This document shows positions 1 through 13,047 of a stretch of DNA of 64,000 bases, one piece after another. Each line of letters opens with the position of its first letter. Position 1 is the stretch's first letter. The notes below the pieces were generated by a model, which was not told where the DNA came from, ran no database searches, and saw nothing but the letters and a program-made list of their open reading frames with translations. The DNA is from Hyphodiscus hymeniophilus (lineage: Eukaryota > Ascomycota > Leotiomycetes > Helotiales > Hyphodiscaceae). The stretch is taken from NCBI GenBank assembly GCA_016508695.1, contig VNKQ01000009.1, positions 1,116,001 to 1,180,000 on the forward strand, given 5' to 3'. The position numbers and the translations under genes are program-made.

Positions 1-1
1 G

Positions 2-1308
2 AGTCTGGGCTGCAAAGGCTGGGACTTCAAGACAATGATGCGCCTCATCGATAATCTCCGCAACCAAATTCAGCCCGTACACCCAAGACACCGGAACCAA
101 GTCTGTAAGGACTGGATCACATCCTGCTCGACCGCGATGAATATCCCCATCATCCACGACTTCAACCACGAGATCCGTGAGAAAGGTAGCTTGCAACAAG
201 GTGTAGGTTTCTTCTCCGTCTCCTACAACCCGGACGATGGACGTCGAAGCTCTGCTTCAGTCGCATATATCCATCCTATCCTCCGTGGGACTGAGAAGCG
301 TTCCAACCTCACGATTCTCACCAATGCTTGGGTCAGCAAGCTCAACCTCTCGTCCAAGACGGTGAAGTCTGTAAACTTGACCCTGAAGTCGGGCACCAAG
401 CTCACTGTCACTCCAAAAACCGAAACTATCCTTTGCGCCGGCGCAGTCGACACATGTCGGCTTCTCCTGCTCTCGGGCATAGGTCCTTCCTCCCAACTCT
501 CCTCCCTATCCATCCCCGTCCACCACGAACTAGAAGGTGTAGGCGAGAACCTCATTGACCACCCAGAATCCATAATAATGTGGGAACTGAATGCTGCTAT
601 CCCCCTCAAACAACCATGGATTCGGACGCAGGAATATTCCTCCGCCGCGAGATCAAAGACGCTGCAACGTCAAACACAGATCCTTTCCTCAACCCTAAGA
701 AATTACCAGACGGCACCATCGCAGATATCATGATGCACTGCTACCAAATCCCCTTCTGCTTGAATACCGCAAGACTTGGGTATGAGGCGCCACTGAACGC
801 CTTCTGCATGACGCCCAACATCCCTCGCCCGCGATCGCGTGGACGCATCTACCTCACATCCTCCGACCCCTCCGTCAAACCCGCTCTAGATTTCAGATAC
901 TTCACCGATCCCGAAGGCTACGATGCAGCGACCATCGTCGCAGGCCTCAAAGCGGCCCGTGAAATCGCAACCCAAGCTCCCTTCTCAAACTGGCTGAAGA
1001 AAGAAGTCGCCCCTGGTCCAAAAGTGCAGACTGATGAGGAGCTAAGTGAGTATGGAAGAAAGGTAGCGCATACCGTGTATCACCCGGCTGGTACTACGAA
1101 GATGGGTGCTGAGGATGACGAGTGGGCGGTTGTGGATCCTGAATTGAAGGTTAGAGGCTTAAAGGGTGTGAGGATTGCGGATGCGGGTGTTTTCCCGACG
1201 ATGACGACGATCAATCCTATGTTGACAGTGCTGGCGGTTGGGGAGAGAGCGGCGGAGTTGATTGCGTGGGAGGCTGGCTGGAGGGGAGATAGCAGGGCGA
1301 GGTTGTGA
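2..1308 (+). CDS. GMC-family oxidoreductase (choline oxidase-like), 5' partial, apparent frameshift
   Basis: C-terminal two thirds of a flavin-dependent glucose-methanol-choline oxidoreductase; the 5' end lies before the window. The first part runs in frame from base 2 to about 600 and carries the family's substrate-domain sequence, ending in GVGENLIDHPESIIMWELN. The second part continues in another frame from about 606 to the TGA at 1306-1308 and includes VYHPAGTTKMG, with the active-site His, and TTINPMLTVLAVGERAAELI, with the active-site Asn. The two frames abut at a run of five C at 601-605, with no room for an intron. One more C would restore the family reading (IPPQTTMD). Either this copy is broken or the run was mis-sequenced. 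The closest group I recall is fungal choline oxidases, which make glycine betaine; the exact substrate cannot be told from this part. Confidence 0.85.
601..605 (+). other. Homopolymer C5 at the apparent frameshift in the GMC gene
   Basis: Five consecutive C sit exactly where the conserved reading changes frame. Sequence on both sides is otherwise intact, which suits either a recent one-base deletion or a sequencing indel. Confidence 0.7.
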
Positions 1309-2276
1309 GTTGAGGGAGAAGCGAGCTGGCGATATTTGAGAGATGAGGGTTCTGGAGCATTTTGGATTATGGGATCAGGATGCCGTTCCACTCTAGTACT
1401 TAAGATCGCCTGCAAGGGATAAGGAATGCTCCTCGAAGCTTGAATGAAAACCATTTCAAAAGCGTGCCACGGATATTTCATCGCATATAATCAAGAGTGG
1501 CCCTTCACCACCTGGGGCAAAAGCGCAATATAGAACCCGACAAGGAAGAACTAAAGGCGAAGTCAACGACATCGAGCAAGCAGAAGTCATGAGTTCCGTG
1601 GGGAGTTCGTTCCTCCATCTCAACATGGCCATCCGTTGTGGGACTTTCATCCGCGTGCCATAGTCCAGCTGCAAACCACTGTTTTCGACGCTGAACTGCC
1701 CTCCACACTGCCTAACCATCGACAACCAGGTCCGTCTGCCAGCTTTGGGTGGTGGTATTGTACCATCCATCACCAGCTAGCTGACTTGTAGCCAGGGCAT
1801 TCTCATTGAAATGATACGCTCTCTGCACTGAGTCCTGATGCACTCACATGGGTCCCATCTCACCACAAGAACAAGCCGCAGGACCGCACACCAACAAAAG
1901 CCCGTCAGATTCCTCTTCACTTCTTGATAAAATCCAGGCAGGTGCTTTCCTGAATCCATCTGGACCACAGCTGACCGGAGCTCCCAAGCACTCCTTCGTT
2001 AGTGAAAGTACCCGTGTTTAGAGGGTAAAGTTCGAAAAGAATTCATTTATTAGTGCAGCCTCCAAGCTTAGTATTAAATACATCTCTGCGTGAGCACCTC
2101 GAACGCCATCAGCATCCAATCCAATCCAATCCAGTCCAATCCAGTTTAGCCAAACAATACGCCATGAAGACATTTTCCAACCACGCTATGCAAGACATTC
2201 CTCTTCAGGCTCCTGTTTCGAGGTTTCTTTCTGCACTTTCCTTCCAAAAGCTCCCTTCAAACCGAACATGGGGAAT
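1309..2276. other. Intergenic region, no gene seen
   Basis: Lies between the convergent GMC and CHS7 genes and should hold both 3' UTRs. Short open frames here look random. An imperfect CCAAT-type simple repeat lies at about 2114-2143. Nothing else is supported. Confidence 0.5.
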
Positions 2277-3401
2277 TCAATATTGGAAACCACCATAATT
2301 GGAGTTTCGAGCATGCTGCGGTTGTTTATACAACCCGCTGGAAAAATCGGTATCTTGGTAGACGGTGTTCCGGCGGTCGTCTTCGGGGAGGAGTTCTTTG
2401 ACTTCCCAATTGTTCTGCTTTGTGCCGACAGAAAACTCGAGATCTTCACGAGTAATTGAATCCCAGTACTGTTTCTAAAATCAGCTCCAGCACTCAAACA
2501 TAACCAGAAACGATGGAAAGGGGAACAAACTTTGTAGACCATCATTACAGCCAACAAGTTGCACACTGTGGCAAAGAACAGCCCATCCAAGTAATGCTGA
2601 ATAGCATTACAGATAGTGTTGCTGAAAACGTAGAGAATAACCTGTCCAATGACGAAAAAGAACACCCCAAAGGCAATGTCACCTAAGGGCCAGCGATCCT
2701 CTAGCGTATTGACCACGAGGAGTACTTGCATAATGATGTAGATCGCCAATGCAATAGCAGAAACGAGGTATAAGACAACGAAGAGCCCGATGGTGTTTGT
2801 AGGTCCCATACCCGCCCATCCTTTAAATGTAGCGAGAGAAACCAAGCCAGTGATAAAGAACATCAGGAACGAGACACCTCGCAACATCCAGACAGAAAGC
2901 GTTGTGCCATCTTCGTATAGCTGGAAGCCCACGAAGCCATTGATGAGCAAACACACGCAGAGAGCGGAAGTGAGGCCGTTCTGCACTGCTGCGAAGTAGG
3001 GGTAGGCTCCTGAGCCAGGGGGAATGACGCCGGAATCGAGTATGAGTGATGCGAAGGAGAGGAGCATGTAGAGGTAGAAGAAGGCCGTGATTTCTTTACG
3101 ACCTATTTTTAGAAACATCAGTATTTACATTCCCAAGATTCATGAAGATGAGGGGATGCGTACCAACGGCAGTGAACTTCGAGCGCACATGGAGGATCAT
3201 AATTACGGTCATGATGAGCGCTGCGATGTGTGCGAAGGACGCGGCGCCTTGGAATATAATCGTGTTAGCCAGCTCAATGTTGCGTGCATAACAATCCGCC
3301 TCGATTCCATTTGATCCTATCAATGTTGTGATGTGGCCGACCATTGAACATAGTGGTATGGGCGAGTTCGTGCATATCGATTCAAAGTCCCCGAAACCCA
3401 T
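2277..3401 (-). CDS. CHS7: Chitin synthase export chaperone Chs7
   Basis: Chs7 is a multi-spanning ER membrane protein needed for chitin synthases to leave the ER. Model: exons 3401-3164, 3102-2531 and 2468-2277, giving 333 aa, the usual family length. The introns (61 and 62 nt) have GT...AG ends. The N-terminus MGFGDFESIC, the stretch CYARNIELANTIIFQ, the segment LLINGFVGFQLYEDGTTLSV and DRWPLGDIAFGVFFFVIGQ are family hallmarks as I recall them. About seven hydrophobic segments are visible, followed by a polar cytosolic tail beginning YWDSITREDLEFSVG. The start is fixed by the conserved MGFGDF. No unusual residue was seen. Its neighbour, the GMC gene, converges on it and shares no evident function. 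Confidence 0.96.
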
Positions 3402-6323
3402 ATTGTCCTGCTGTATGTATGCCTATCTGTATGATGTTCGTTGGATCTCAGGACAGGGATGCGGCGAAATTGATGTTCAGGCTCGGAATGTTTGTAGAGC
3501 GAAAGGTAGCGATCGTGGAGATAGACTATGTGATATTCGATGGATGTAACGATCGTGAGCCTCCTTCAAAGAATGCTTGGAGGGTGGAGGATGGATGGTA
3601 GTGGTGAAATGTGAGAGTTGGAAAACATCCTATTTCTCGTACCCAACTTGGCCTCAACACCGTTGGCCGGGAATCCTCTGAACCATGCGCACGTGCAAAG
3701 GTCACATGATAAGTAGCTACGACGCTACGTCTAGAATGAAGCAAGCCATTGCATTTGCTTTAGAGAAAGGTTGCATTAATTGTGTAGTTGATAGCGTTAC
3801 AGGTCTTATCTCTTTGGTCTGAATAGAGTTCTATTCGCGAACACCAATTTTATTCTATGCCATGAATAACTCCACCACTGCAAACCGCTCTCCTTGGCCG
3901 CCACAGAATGCCAGTCAATTGTTTATATTATGATACTGAAAAAACGCGATATATTTGGAACCAGTTCAATTGCTAAGTTCGATGTTGTCTGTCTCTCTCC
4001 ACATCGCCGCCTAGGGATGAAAATGGGGGGCTGGTTCCGGTGGTCCAAGATCCTTTTCAACGCTCGACTGCTTGTCTACCAATAACTTATCTCTCTTAGA
4101 CCTACTGCTGAAATCCCCAATAAGGAAAGGATTGTGATCTAGATCAAAGTAGTCTGAGAGATTGAGAACGCGAATCGTGATGTCTTGCTTGAGTTTGAGA
4201 GCCGGAATAGTTCAAGCTTCGTGAGCATGTCGAAACTTGATCGTCGAATAATTTTGAAGGATTAGCCGTCTTAATGGGCAGCTGTGACTGTACCTTCTAC
4301 TTCCCAACCCATCAGTCATCGTTGCGAGATGAATGATACTGGGAAAGAGACACGGCCAAGGAGATACGAATCATCTGATGAGCCTCACCGTCGAACTTAA
4401 TTGAAAGTACGCAACTCATCGCATCGCAAGGGACATTAGGCTACAGCAGGAATTGGCCCTTTTGTGTCGAGAAATTTGCTTTCAGGAAACGAACAGTCTT
4501 GCTTGCTGCCTGAAACGTTTGACAGAGTCTTACTGGACTTCCTTTTAGGTTTCAATCCCTTTGTGACACTTGTCGGGCCTGGAAGAGTGAACAAATCGTG
4601 CATCCAAGGTGACCACTCCAGGAAAAGACTGCCATGAAGATCGATGGAGGCGAGTCTGCGCAATCCATCCAGGACCTAAATCGGTAATATCAATGTAATA
4701 TACCGCGCTCATTCGCCAAATAATGCCTGGTGGTTTGGGAGCACCTCCCCGGATCCATTGAAGCCGACGATATGCCAAAGTTGCTGAGAGATGCTACTGT
4801 AGGCATACGGGCACCTGCATTCATTGGACAGGGAGCCAATATGCGTTCATCTGCCAGGCTGTCTGTTTCCCGAAAAGAGCCGTTACTTTGTTGGGTTTAT
4901 TGATCAGCAAGGTGATGTCGGTCGATGATGAAGGCGTTGGGGCTGTTTGCATATGACTTGTATGCCATGCATGTTTCAGCAATACAGGTGGTTAGCCTCG
5001 GTGAAGGGCCAGATTGAGAAGGCTGCTTCTTCAGAGGTGCAATGGACGGCGGGGTGAAGTGGTCGGTGGTTCAGGAGGCAAAAAAGCAAGCATGGCCGAT
5101 CGACGGACGAATGAATTGCCTGCCGTCAGGTCAGAACTGATCAGGATCTCGTGTCGGATTGAACGGAGAACCCTGGAGGAATCAGCCTACCTGCATGCGA
5201 GCGAGGTTGAACAGATACGGGCTGACAAGTGTGAACTGCGACCCTCGACTCCCTGAACCCTACTGTAAAAGGTCACTCATGCTATTGCCCGCGAATTGCA
5301 ACTTTACTTGCTCGTCAGCCATTATTGGATCACTCGACGGCTTGAATGAAGTGGAAAATCCTCATGGTGGGGTCGAGCGAGGATTTTACCGGACAGCTGA
5401 ATGCATGATGTCCAACCGAGACGGGAATTTTGCCCTCTCAGCCTGATCGAAAAGCCGTGTGGATGGATCACGTATTATTGTTCCACTTCAGTGGTGGGTA
5501 GGATCTCATCAGTCGTCAATGAATCCGAAAAGCCGAAGGTATTCGAATTAAAGCAGCATTGAAGTTGCATTGATTGTTGTTCAGGTAACGCGAGGTCCTC
5601 AAGCTACTAAAGCTCGAGATTAGGGGTCAAACGAAGTGCAAGCCTCCGGCGTCCGTACAACCAACCCCCTCCAAAGACCGAGATGATTACTCGCTACTCC
5701 AAGGAAGATGTGACTGGTTCAAGGCCGAGTGTGATATTCATTTAGCTTTGGATGAGCAACATTAGATCTTCATATCGACGACGCCTCCGTGATATGAGCG
5801 TTGTCCACGCTACCTAACGGCGGAACTCCTCGCAGGGTCTTGAACACCGCATGTCATCAATTATTGCGGTCCAAAGGCTGGTCGAAATGGAGAACACCGG
5901 AAGCATCATAAACTTGCGGATGATCTGGAAGCTCAGCCATGAACATCTTGTGGTATAACGCTAAGTAAGTCTTTGTTTCCAAGGCCCACCATTCCATCGC
6001 CGGAAGTTGCCCTGATGAGGTGTTTGCCGGAGAGAATAACGTAACCCATCTTTGACTCCTCGGGAATGGAGCGTCGAGTGAGATGGATGCGTAATATATT
6101 CGAAATGCTGTGATCACCATGGATCCATAATGTAAGGCAAGCGGGCGAGTGAAGTCGATACAACCTGGTCAGGAGTTAAGACTCAGGAGAAATGATACTT
6201 GCACCACCACTTTATGCCGTGCCGTACAGGCCGTACTGTAGTGTACAAAGGCAGAATGGGATTGCGTTGCTGAGTTCACATCCTTCATGTGGCTTTCGCT
6301 GGGAGCCTCCTCCTGGCCCTCGT

Positions 6324-6351
6324 TCTCTCTCTCTCTCTCTTTCTCTCTCTC
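6324..6351. repeat. (CT)n microsatellite
   Basis: Nearly uninterrupted CT dinucleotides with one TT interruption, within the gene-poor region. Confidence 0.9.
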
Positions 6352-9142
6352 GATATTCTATAGATTGGAGTAGTGAAGGAGGAGTCGGCCAGGGTGAGTG
6401 AGCTGAAGGCGGCGGCGATGTCCCAAATGCCCAATGATGGGGGACCGCGGCAATGATCTGGTTTGGTTAGTCCTTGTAGGCTAACCTTGCACCAGAGCCA
6501 ACGGCACCAGCGGATGTCTGTCTAGTTGTCTACCTTACAAATTCACGAGAGGCTGTCGTAAATTCGTAATGAAGGAGGCGGCACGCAGACCCTTTTCAAA
6601 GGATGTTACAATGCTGCATGCGGTTTCTCCACCGATGCAATTTGGGCAAATCAAACAGAGACAAAGATACTGGATCGTCAAGAATGTTCTGACTCAGATG
6701 GGAACGCCGGCGCCGGCGTGAGGGAATACTGTATGCCTTACCTGGTCTGATAATCATCGATAGATTTCGGGTATTGATAAACAGACACCCCTGACTGATT
6801 ATTAGCGAGTGTGCTCCTCTACTAGTAGACCACCTTAGTCTACTGACCGCCCACCCAAGCAGACCCCATTGATTCGGCAAATGTGCTCCTCCAGATAACG
6901 ATCTAGAATCTGGTACTCAAGCTTCATACTCCAGCCTTGGTGCTCACTCAGGAGCCGGAAGATACACCGTCGCTACCCAGAGAACCTCACAAATATCATA
7001 GTATAGCTCTGTAGGGTTAAACACGTCTTTGTAAGCTCGATCTTCCGTTCGATACGTATTATCAGCATTGAGGATTGAGGAGGGGTCTGGACGGCAGAAA
7101 ACCCCCCCTGGTGGTTCGAATTATCTTGTCCCGTGTCCATCATAGACTACTGGTGTATGGGGATTCAGGTCAGGATCCCACGGGAGCGAGCAAGCCATCA
7201 GCTTCCAACTCCATCACCACCGCCACCGATTTCTGGCCCCGCTTGAGCCTTGACGAAACATATTGTTCGGGATTGTAAAACTTTCGGTGGTCAGATTGTC
7301 ACTGTCATACGCCTTCTTCTCGACCTGATATTGCGGCGCCTGGATCGTCAGTCTGGGTCATGCATCTCATCATTCAATTTGCATTACCAGCGGCATTGCC
7401 AGCTTCCAGCAATAATGGCTTAGCTGCTGCTTGTTCCGGTACATCGCCTATCTAATAGTCGCTGGTCTAAGGCTTTGGGGCCCCTTCAAAGTCTGGCGCC
7501 GTGAATCGAGAGGCGACGTACTCGTAAGCGCAGAAACTTTTCTAAAAAGGTATCCCAGTTCCCACCCCCTCACAAGTGGGTCTACGGAGTACGCAGGCAG
7601 AAAACTCGTTGGTTTCTCATGCGTTCAGGTTGCTTTGCTTGGCCACAAACGAGACTCTTCTCCACCTTTCTTCCGTGCACTCTTGCTTCAACTTTCAAGG
7701 CTCCATGCAAGCCTCTAAATTGAAATCACGAACTTCGAAGAGATCCGCCCCAAACGCTTAGCCGGATGTATCAGAACATCGCGAACAACCTGGATCTTCA
7801 TCGCCGGAAAATCATTCAAAGAGGGTATCATCATCTTCTCCTCCCGGAGTCTGACTGGCCTTCTATTTCGACAGGGTAAGGTCTCCTCCAATGGGTCTAA
7901 TCTCGATGTCCCAAGCCCCAACTTCGTTTCCGAATCCGAGGAAAGCAAGTACGAGGACTGTTCTCCGACAATATGTCATTATCAATCATCACAGCTTTCA
8001 CTTACAAGTCCCACGCTCCCACGCTTCTCAGTCAATATTCTCCAGCCAGGGCGGGAACTAGGTCCGCCAGAAACCTGCCCTCCCTGGTCCTGGGAACGAA
8101 GGCGTCAAAGAGATCGTCGTCGTCAATCAACTTGCAGTATGTGACCGTAATTAGATAGATAAGTTCATCGAAACGTAGTAAGAACGGGGTGGCCTTCAGC
8201 ACGATTCTGTATGCCGATGGCGAGAAAATACGAGTCTGATGTCTAAATCTCCTCTCATGAACCTCATGAGCGAGCCCTAGGCCACTATCTAGTGACCCTT
8301 CGATACAGTACTTGCATCTGCACGTCTCACTGAATCTGTTCGGAGTGTTCTGAGGTTGAGTGTATTACTTCTAGCCGAGGCCCTACTGTATCATCTCTTG
8401 CCCGTATCTCCGTACTGCCTGGGGGTCAATTTCTCATTTCAGAAGCGCTCCTCTTCACCATACATGGCAGCTTCTTTGTGTTGAGTGGCGGAACTGGCTT
8501 GAAAGAGAGATCAAAATGTAAGTCGTTATTCGTATCAGTACTCGCAACTTCGCAACTTCGCAACGGGCAACCCTCCAGTAATGATAATAACCACCACATA
8601 TGCAGCCAATAATACCACCCATCCCATCCTAGCAACGGGTCCAAGTCCATCGTCGACGATTGGGTGGCAAGCAATGGGTGACACCACGACTGAGACGGTC
8701 GACAAATCCATGCATTGTGTGCCCTTGTGGCAGGCCTCCATTCCTGTGACCACTGACAAGAAGAAAGGCCTTGTAAAGCGCAGACAAGAGGGGAGATGTG
8801 AACTACTATTCGCTGTTTCCGGGTGCAACCAGCGTGCCACCTCAAAGAAGCATCCAGCCACGCTGTCCTAGATGGGCTTGGTAAGACTTCAAAGACCCAA
8901 ACTCAAAAGGCAACTTCCAAGGGCTTTGAACGGAACGCGCATCCATTTTTAATTGTGTTTTATTTTCCTTACACTTTCCTCCAACCGGTTCCACGCGCTC
9001 CGCCGCGAGATTGCTCTGGAACGCCAACCAATACCCTGTCCCCTCACACACAGTCCCTCCCTCACCTGCCTGCTGCCTTCCCTGTCTGATGCCAACATGC
9101 CAGCAGCTTCTTGATAGCATTTCATTATGAGTTTTGCCCGGC

Positions 9143-9195
9143 GCTGGCTGGCTGGCTGGCTGGCACGCACGCACGCTCGCACGTACACACACACG
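9143..9195. repeat. Compound GGCT / GCAC / AC simple repeat
   Basis: Consecutive short tandem tracts: GGCT units, then GCAC/GCTC units, then AC units. Confidence 0.85.
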
Positions 9196-10347
9196 GCATC
9201 CGGCGTTCGATTGCCCTCTCCTTTCTCGGCTGTAATCTGGATCCTCATTGCTATTGGCTTCGCCCGGATTGACACTGGACTGACACTGGACTGACTCTAG
9301 AGGTGGAGGGAGCCCGCCCTCCAAGTAACACTCTACCAGACTACCAGTCCCAGACCACCACCCTTGGCGTTGGTCCCAGGGAAAAACTGGCAAAACTCGA
9401 CCACTAACCTGAGCCTAGCAGCAGGAATGGGGCGTAGCTATCAAACCAAATTGGATGCTGCCCCCTCTCAAACACGGCTGCGGGACTATCATTCTCATAC
9501 CTCGAGTAGCGCAAAAGGGAGCATTCTCCCTCTGACCCTGGTTCTCTCCTACAGTGTGAGTGAGTGAAGTGTGCTCTTCCTTCGTACCGGACACAGAACA
9601 CTCGTACTGCCCCGTCCGCCTTTCCTTCTTGTTGAGAACTTGAGATAAACCCACCCCTGCAAGGAAGCCCATAGCCTACTGGCCGGAGGTGACATCAAGC
9701 AACCGGTCTTTGGGCTTGGGCTTGGGCTGGGCTTGTGAAGGTGAAGCTCCAAGACTTCTTTGAGGTCAGTCAGCCTCCACTATTTCAACTTCATTATTCC
9801 ACTCTATGATCCCCGTCCTCGTGTCTGTCTGGATCCAATTTGCAGACCATTCTTCAGCTGGTCCATTACTCCGTCTCATCGTTTCTTCCAATAATCCTTT
9901 CTCTTGTTACCCTTTAAGTTTCGCTTAGCCGAAGAGCAGCCGTCACCTCCAGAACAATACCTCTACGAATTTCTATTGAGAACATTCACCACAATACGGT
10001 CAACCTCTGCCAGTCCTTGCGGTGCATCTTTCTCTTCCTCATCATTCAAGACGATCCGCAGATCTACTTGACCAACCCGATTGTCTCTCTCGACTGTTTT
10101 GGATTCACGCTGGTTCTCCGGCTTCGATTCACACCTTCATGGCTCCTCATTAAAACCACTCGACACCGGGCGATTCGACTCGCCGAAACTAAAGGGGAAT
10201 CTACGATAAGGATTAAATAGAAGCTCGGGGAGTCACATTTTTGCATTCGTTGGCCGGAGTCATTGCTCGCGTCTCGAATCTAAACTGTCCGTCAAGACCA
10301 CCCTCTTCGACTCCAATACATCTTCACCCATTCCCCAATCAATCTCC

Positions 10348-12349
10348 ATGCATCGAACTTCAGCGAGACCGGCTCCGCTCGATTTCCTTTTACCCTCGAA
10401 CGCACCATACGGCATCGATCGTCGGAAAGACCTGAGACCTTTGCAAACGGTACCTCAACTTACACCTGGTTATCTCGAAGCTCCGCTCAGAGACGGGCTC
10501 CGGACCCCACCAGCAGACGAAATGGGAACGGCATACCAATACCAACCTGCCCAAAGCAATAACTATGGTCGTCGATCAGAGGCTACGTATTCTTCAGGAG
10601 CTCACTCTGGGGCGACTTACGCTGGGAGTTACGTCGGGGGCGATATGCCAGAACGACAATACTCTTCAATAAGCCAACCGCCACCAGCTTCAGTTTCAAC
10701 TCTGCGAAATGAGGTTCAAGCACCAAGTTCTGCCTACAAGAACCAACCGCCAAGCCCACAACCGGCCAACAGAACTAATGTTTTGGCACCACCAGAAGGT
10801 TTACCACGAGGACAAAGCGCCAACAGTGACATGATCCTTCCGAATCTGCAGATTCCTTCCTCGATCAATAACAGTGGTGGAAGTTTGGCTGAATTTGCAG
10901 CTCAGGTATGCACACGTCCATCAATGTATCGACGTAATGCTCATGAGACCGCAGATTACTTCCTTGTTCTGGTTCGAGTCCACGGAAACACTGCGAAAAG
11001 CGGAAGGCTTATCACCGTCTTCTTCTCCAATAAAGCGATTGAGCGATGAAGCCCTCCCATCGAGCGGGTTCCGAAAATGGGTGGTGACGATCCTCTCTAC
11101 TACACAGGTCTCTCAGAACGTCATTTTATTGGCACTTCTATTCATCTACAGACTCAAAACTCTCAACCCAACAGTCAAGGGAAGAACTGGGAGCGAATAC
11201 AGGCTTCTGACAGTGGCTTTGATGCTGGGCAACAAATGTAAGTCCAGATGCAGAATATTCATAGGGGGCATCTGCTAACAAATCACAGTCCTGGATGATA
11301 ATACATATACGAACAAAACGTGGGCTGAGGTTTCTGGAATATCTGTGACGGAAATCCATGTTATGGAAGTCGAATTTTTGAGCAACATGAGATACAGCTT
11401 GCTGGCATCGAAGGAGCAGTGGCAACAATGGCAGGAGAAGCTTGGGAAGTTTTGGACATACTGTGACACAGCGTCCAAGGCACCAGTCTCGCAGATGTCT
11501 ACCCACGCATTTTCCGGACAACAGGCCCCACTTCCTTCGCCTCCAGCATCTATGCAGGCATCGCCGCCCTCTACGACTGGCCTTTATCCACCAAGTTCCG
11601 GCTCCATCAGTTACAACCAGAACTGGCCTGCCAACAATCACGCCGCCCCCCTTGTTTCTCCTCTCCCAGAATTTGAACTTCGTCACATGCCTCGCAAACG
11701 AAGCTATGACGGAGATTCAGAAGAGCCCGCTGCAAAACGGGTCACGAGACCGCAGACAAATGGTCCATCATCCTTCCACCCTACAATGCCACCTCTGAGA
11801 AAGGATGTCCCAAGGCTGCCAGTCCCGAATCTTACGATTTCGACCAGTCAAACCATGGGCAATAATTACCCTGATGTGACAAGCTTCGCCCAGCATGCTC
11901 CACTTCTACCTCCTTTGAATGGCAGAGCAATGTCCACCGTCTACCCCACAACTCCTGCTTGGACTCCCCAGCTCCCAATGCTTACGCCCACTGGACCTCC
12001 TAACCAACATGGACCTCTTCACTCGAACGGCTTCACAACCCCATCCCGGAGACAAAGTCCACATTCTGTACAGGAACTTCTGTCTCTCGGCTCATCTCCG
12101 ATTTCTGCTCACTTTCCCACGAACCACAACTCGCCATCGTTCTTCCTTCAACAACGAGCTTCGCCATACAGGCCTGTTCGTCACGTTAATACCCTTCTCT
12201 ATCCCCCGCCATCCGCTTCGATGCACGACTACACTGCGAATGTGGATCAGATTCATTACCAACCATTGGGCAAGCGAAATGAGTATCGTCCTGGTGTCGT
12301 GCCATCATACCACTACCCTGTACTTCCACAACCCAACTTCCACGCCTAA
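10348..12349 (+). CDS. Clg1/Pcl-type cyclin
   Basis: Cyclin-box protein, likely the regulatory partner of a Pho85-like kinase; the best remembered match is the Clg1-like group of filamentous fungi. Model: exons 10348-10905, 10955-11237 and 11289-12349, 633 aa, with introns of 49 and 51 nt. The cyclin core spans about residues 180-360 and reads LAEFAAQ, then ITSLFWFEST, then GFRKWVVTILSTTQVSQNV, ending with FLDDNTYTNKTWAEVSGISV and MEVEFLSNMRYSLLAS. Both flanks are long, low-complexity and rich in Pro, Ser and Gln. A downstream ATG at 10522 (MGTAYQYQ) is possible, but the stretch before it (QTVPQLTPGYLEAPLRDG) looks conserved, so the upstream start is preferred. The protein kinase partner is inferred. 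Confidence 0.9.
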
Positions 12350-13047
12350 TATGACACTACCTCTTTTCTACGTCAAAGCGACATTGCTGAATTTCCTACT
12401 TTGGCGAAAAAGAGCCAATTTCTTGGCTAAGACAGGCGAACCCAAAGTGGTTCGCACATTTGCACATTTGCATAGGCAGGCGTTTTCATAGCGGGCTCGG
12501 AAAAGCGAGAGCGCTGCTAATATACCATTGCATGACTGAGGTGTTTGGGATTACGCGTCGAGGCTAGAACGCTCGAGCGCAGTGTGTAGCAATTTTTCTG
12601 CTTCTGGAGGTCACAGATATGTGAGCACGAGTATGCATCAGCGCCGTTCATTAGAAAATTGGAGAGTAGAGACTCCAATGATTTGCAGTCTGGAGAAGAT
12701 GTTGGCTATCAACGACAAAAAATCAAGATTTTTACTGAGAATACTTGCTGCAACTGCCCCCTCAAAACGTGAAGTCGTCCATCAGTCGACAATGATGTGC
12801 TCAATTTGGTTGTGAGCAATTGTGACACGTGACCACGCTACACACCTCGGTTCGGTTCGTGAGGTCGGAGTCGCTTCAGTTCTGGATCCTTTACATTGGA
12901 TAGACATAAAACTTGCAAACGTGGTTATACTCGCACTGCCGTGGTATATGCTAAGCTCTGAAGCTCAAGCTCTCATAAATGACAGAGACTGAATCAATAT
13001 TCCCCCGTTTCGTTTTATACTCATGCCTAAGTGCTGGACACACGATT
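12350..13047. other. Intergenic region, no gene seen
   Basis: 3' end of the cyclin gene and promoter of the thioesterase gene. Open frames here are short and unrelated to known families. Confidence 0.5.

Larger units (their letters stand above)
3402..10347. other. Gene-poor region of about 6.9 kb
   Basis: No open frame here has recognisable domain content or a convincing spliced model. Composition looks ordinary rather than strongly AT-rich. A CT microsatellite lies at 6324-6351, and GGCT/GCAC/AC simple repeats at about 9143-9195. The last 600-800 bases are pyrimidine-rich and are probably promoter and 5' leader of the cyclin gene that follows. CHS7 promoter sequence should occupy the left end. 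I see no transposon ends or tRNA. Confidence 0.5.

Noticed and set aside
7771..7832. Minus-strand ATGATGA and CTGA about 60 bases apart
   Set aside because: No terminal stem, no intron context and no known target.
8581..9393. Overlapping open frames on both strands
   Set aside because: Composition follows simple repeats (GGCT, AC); no domain and no splice-linked continuation.
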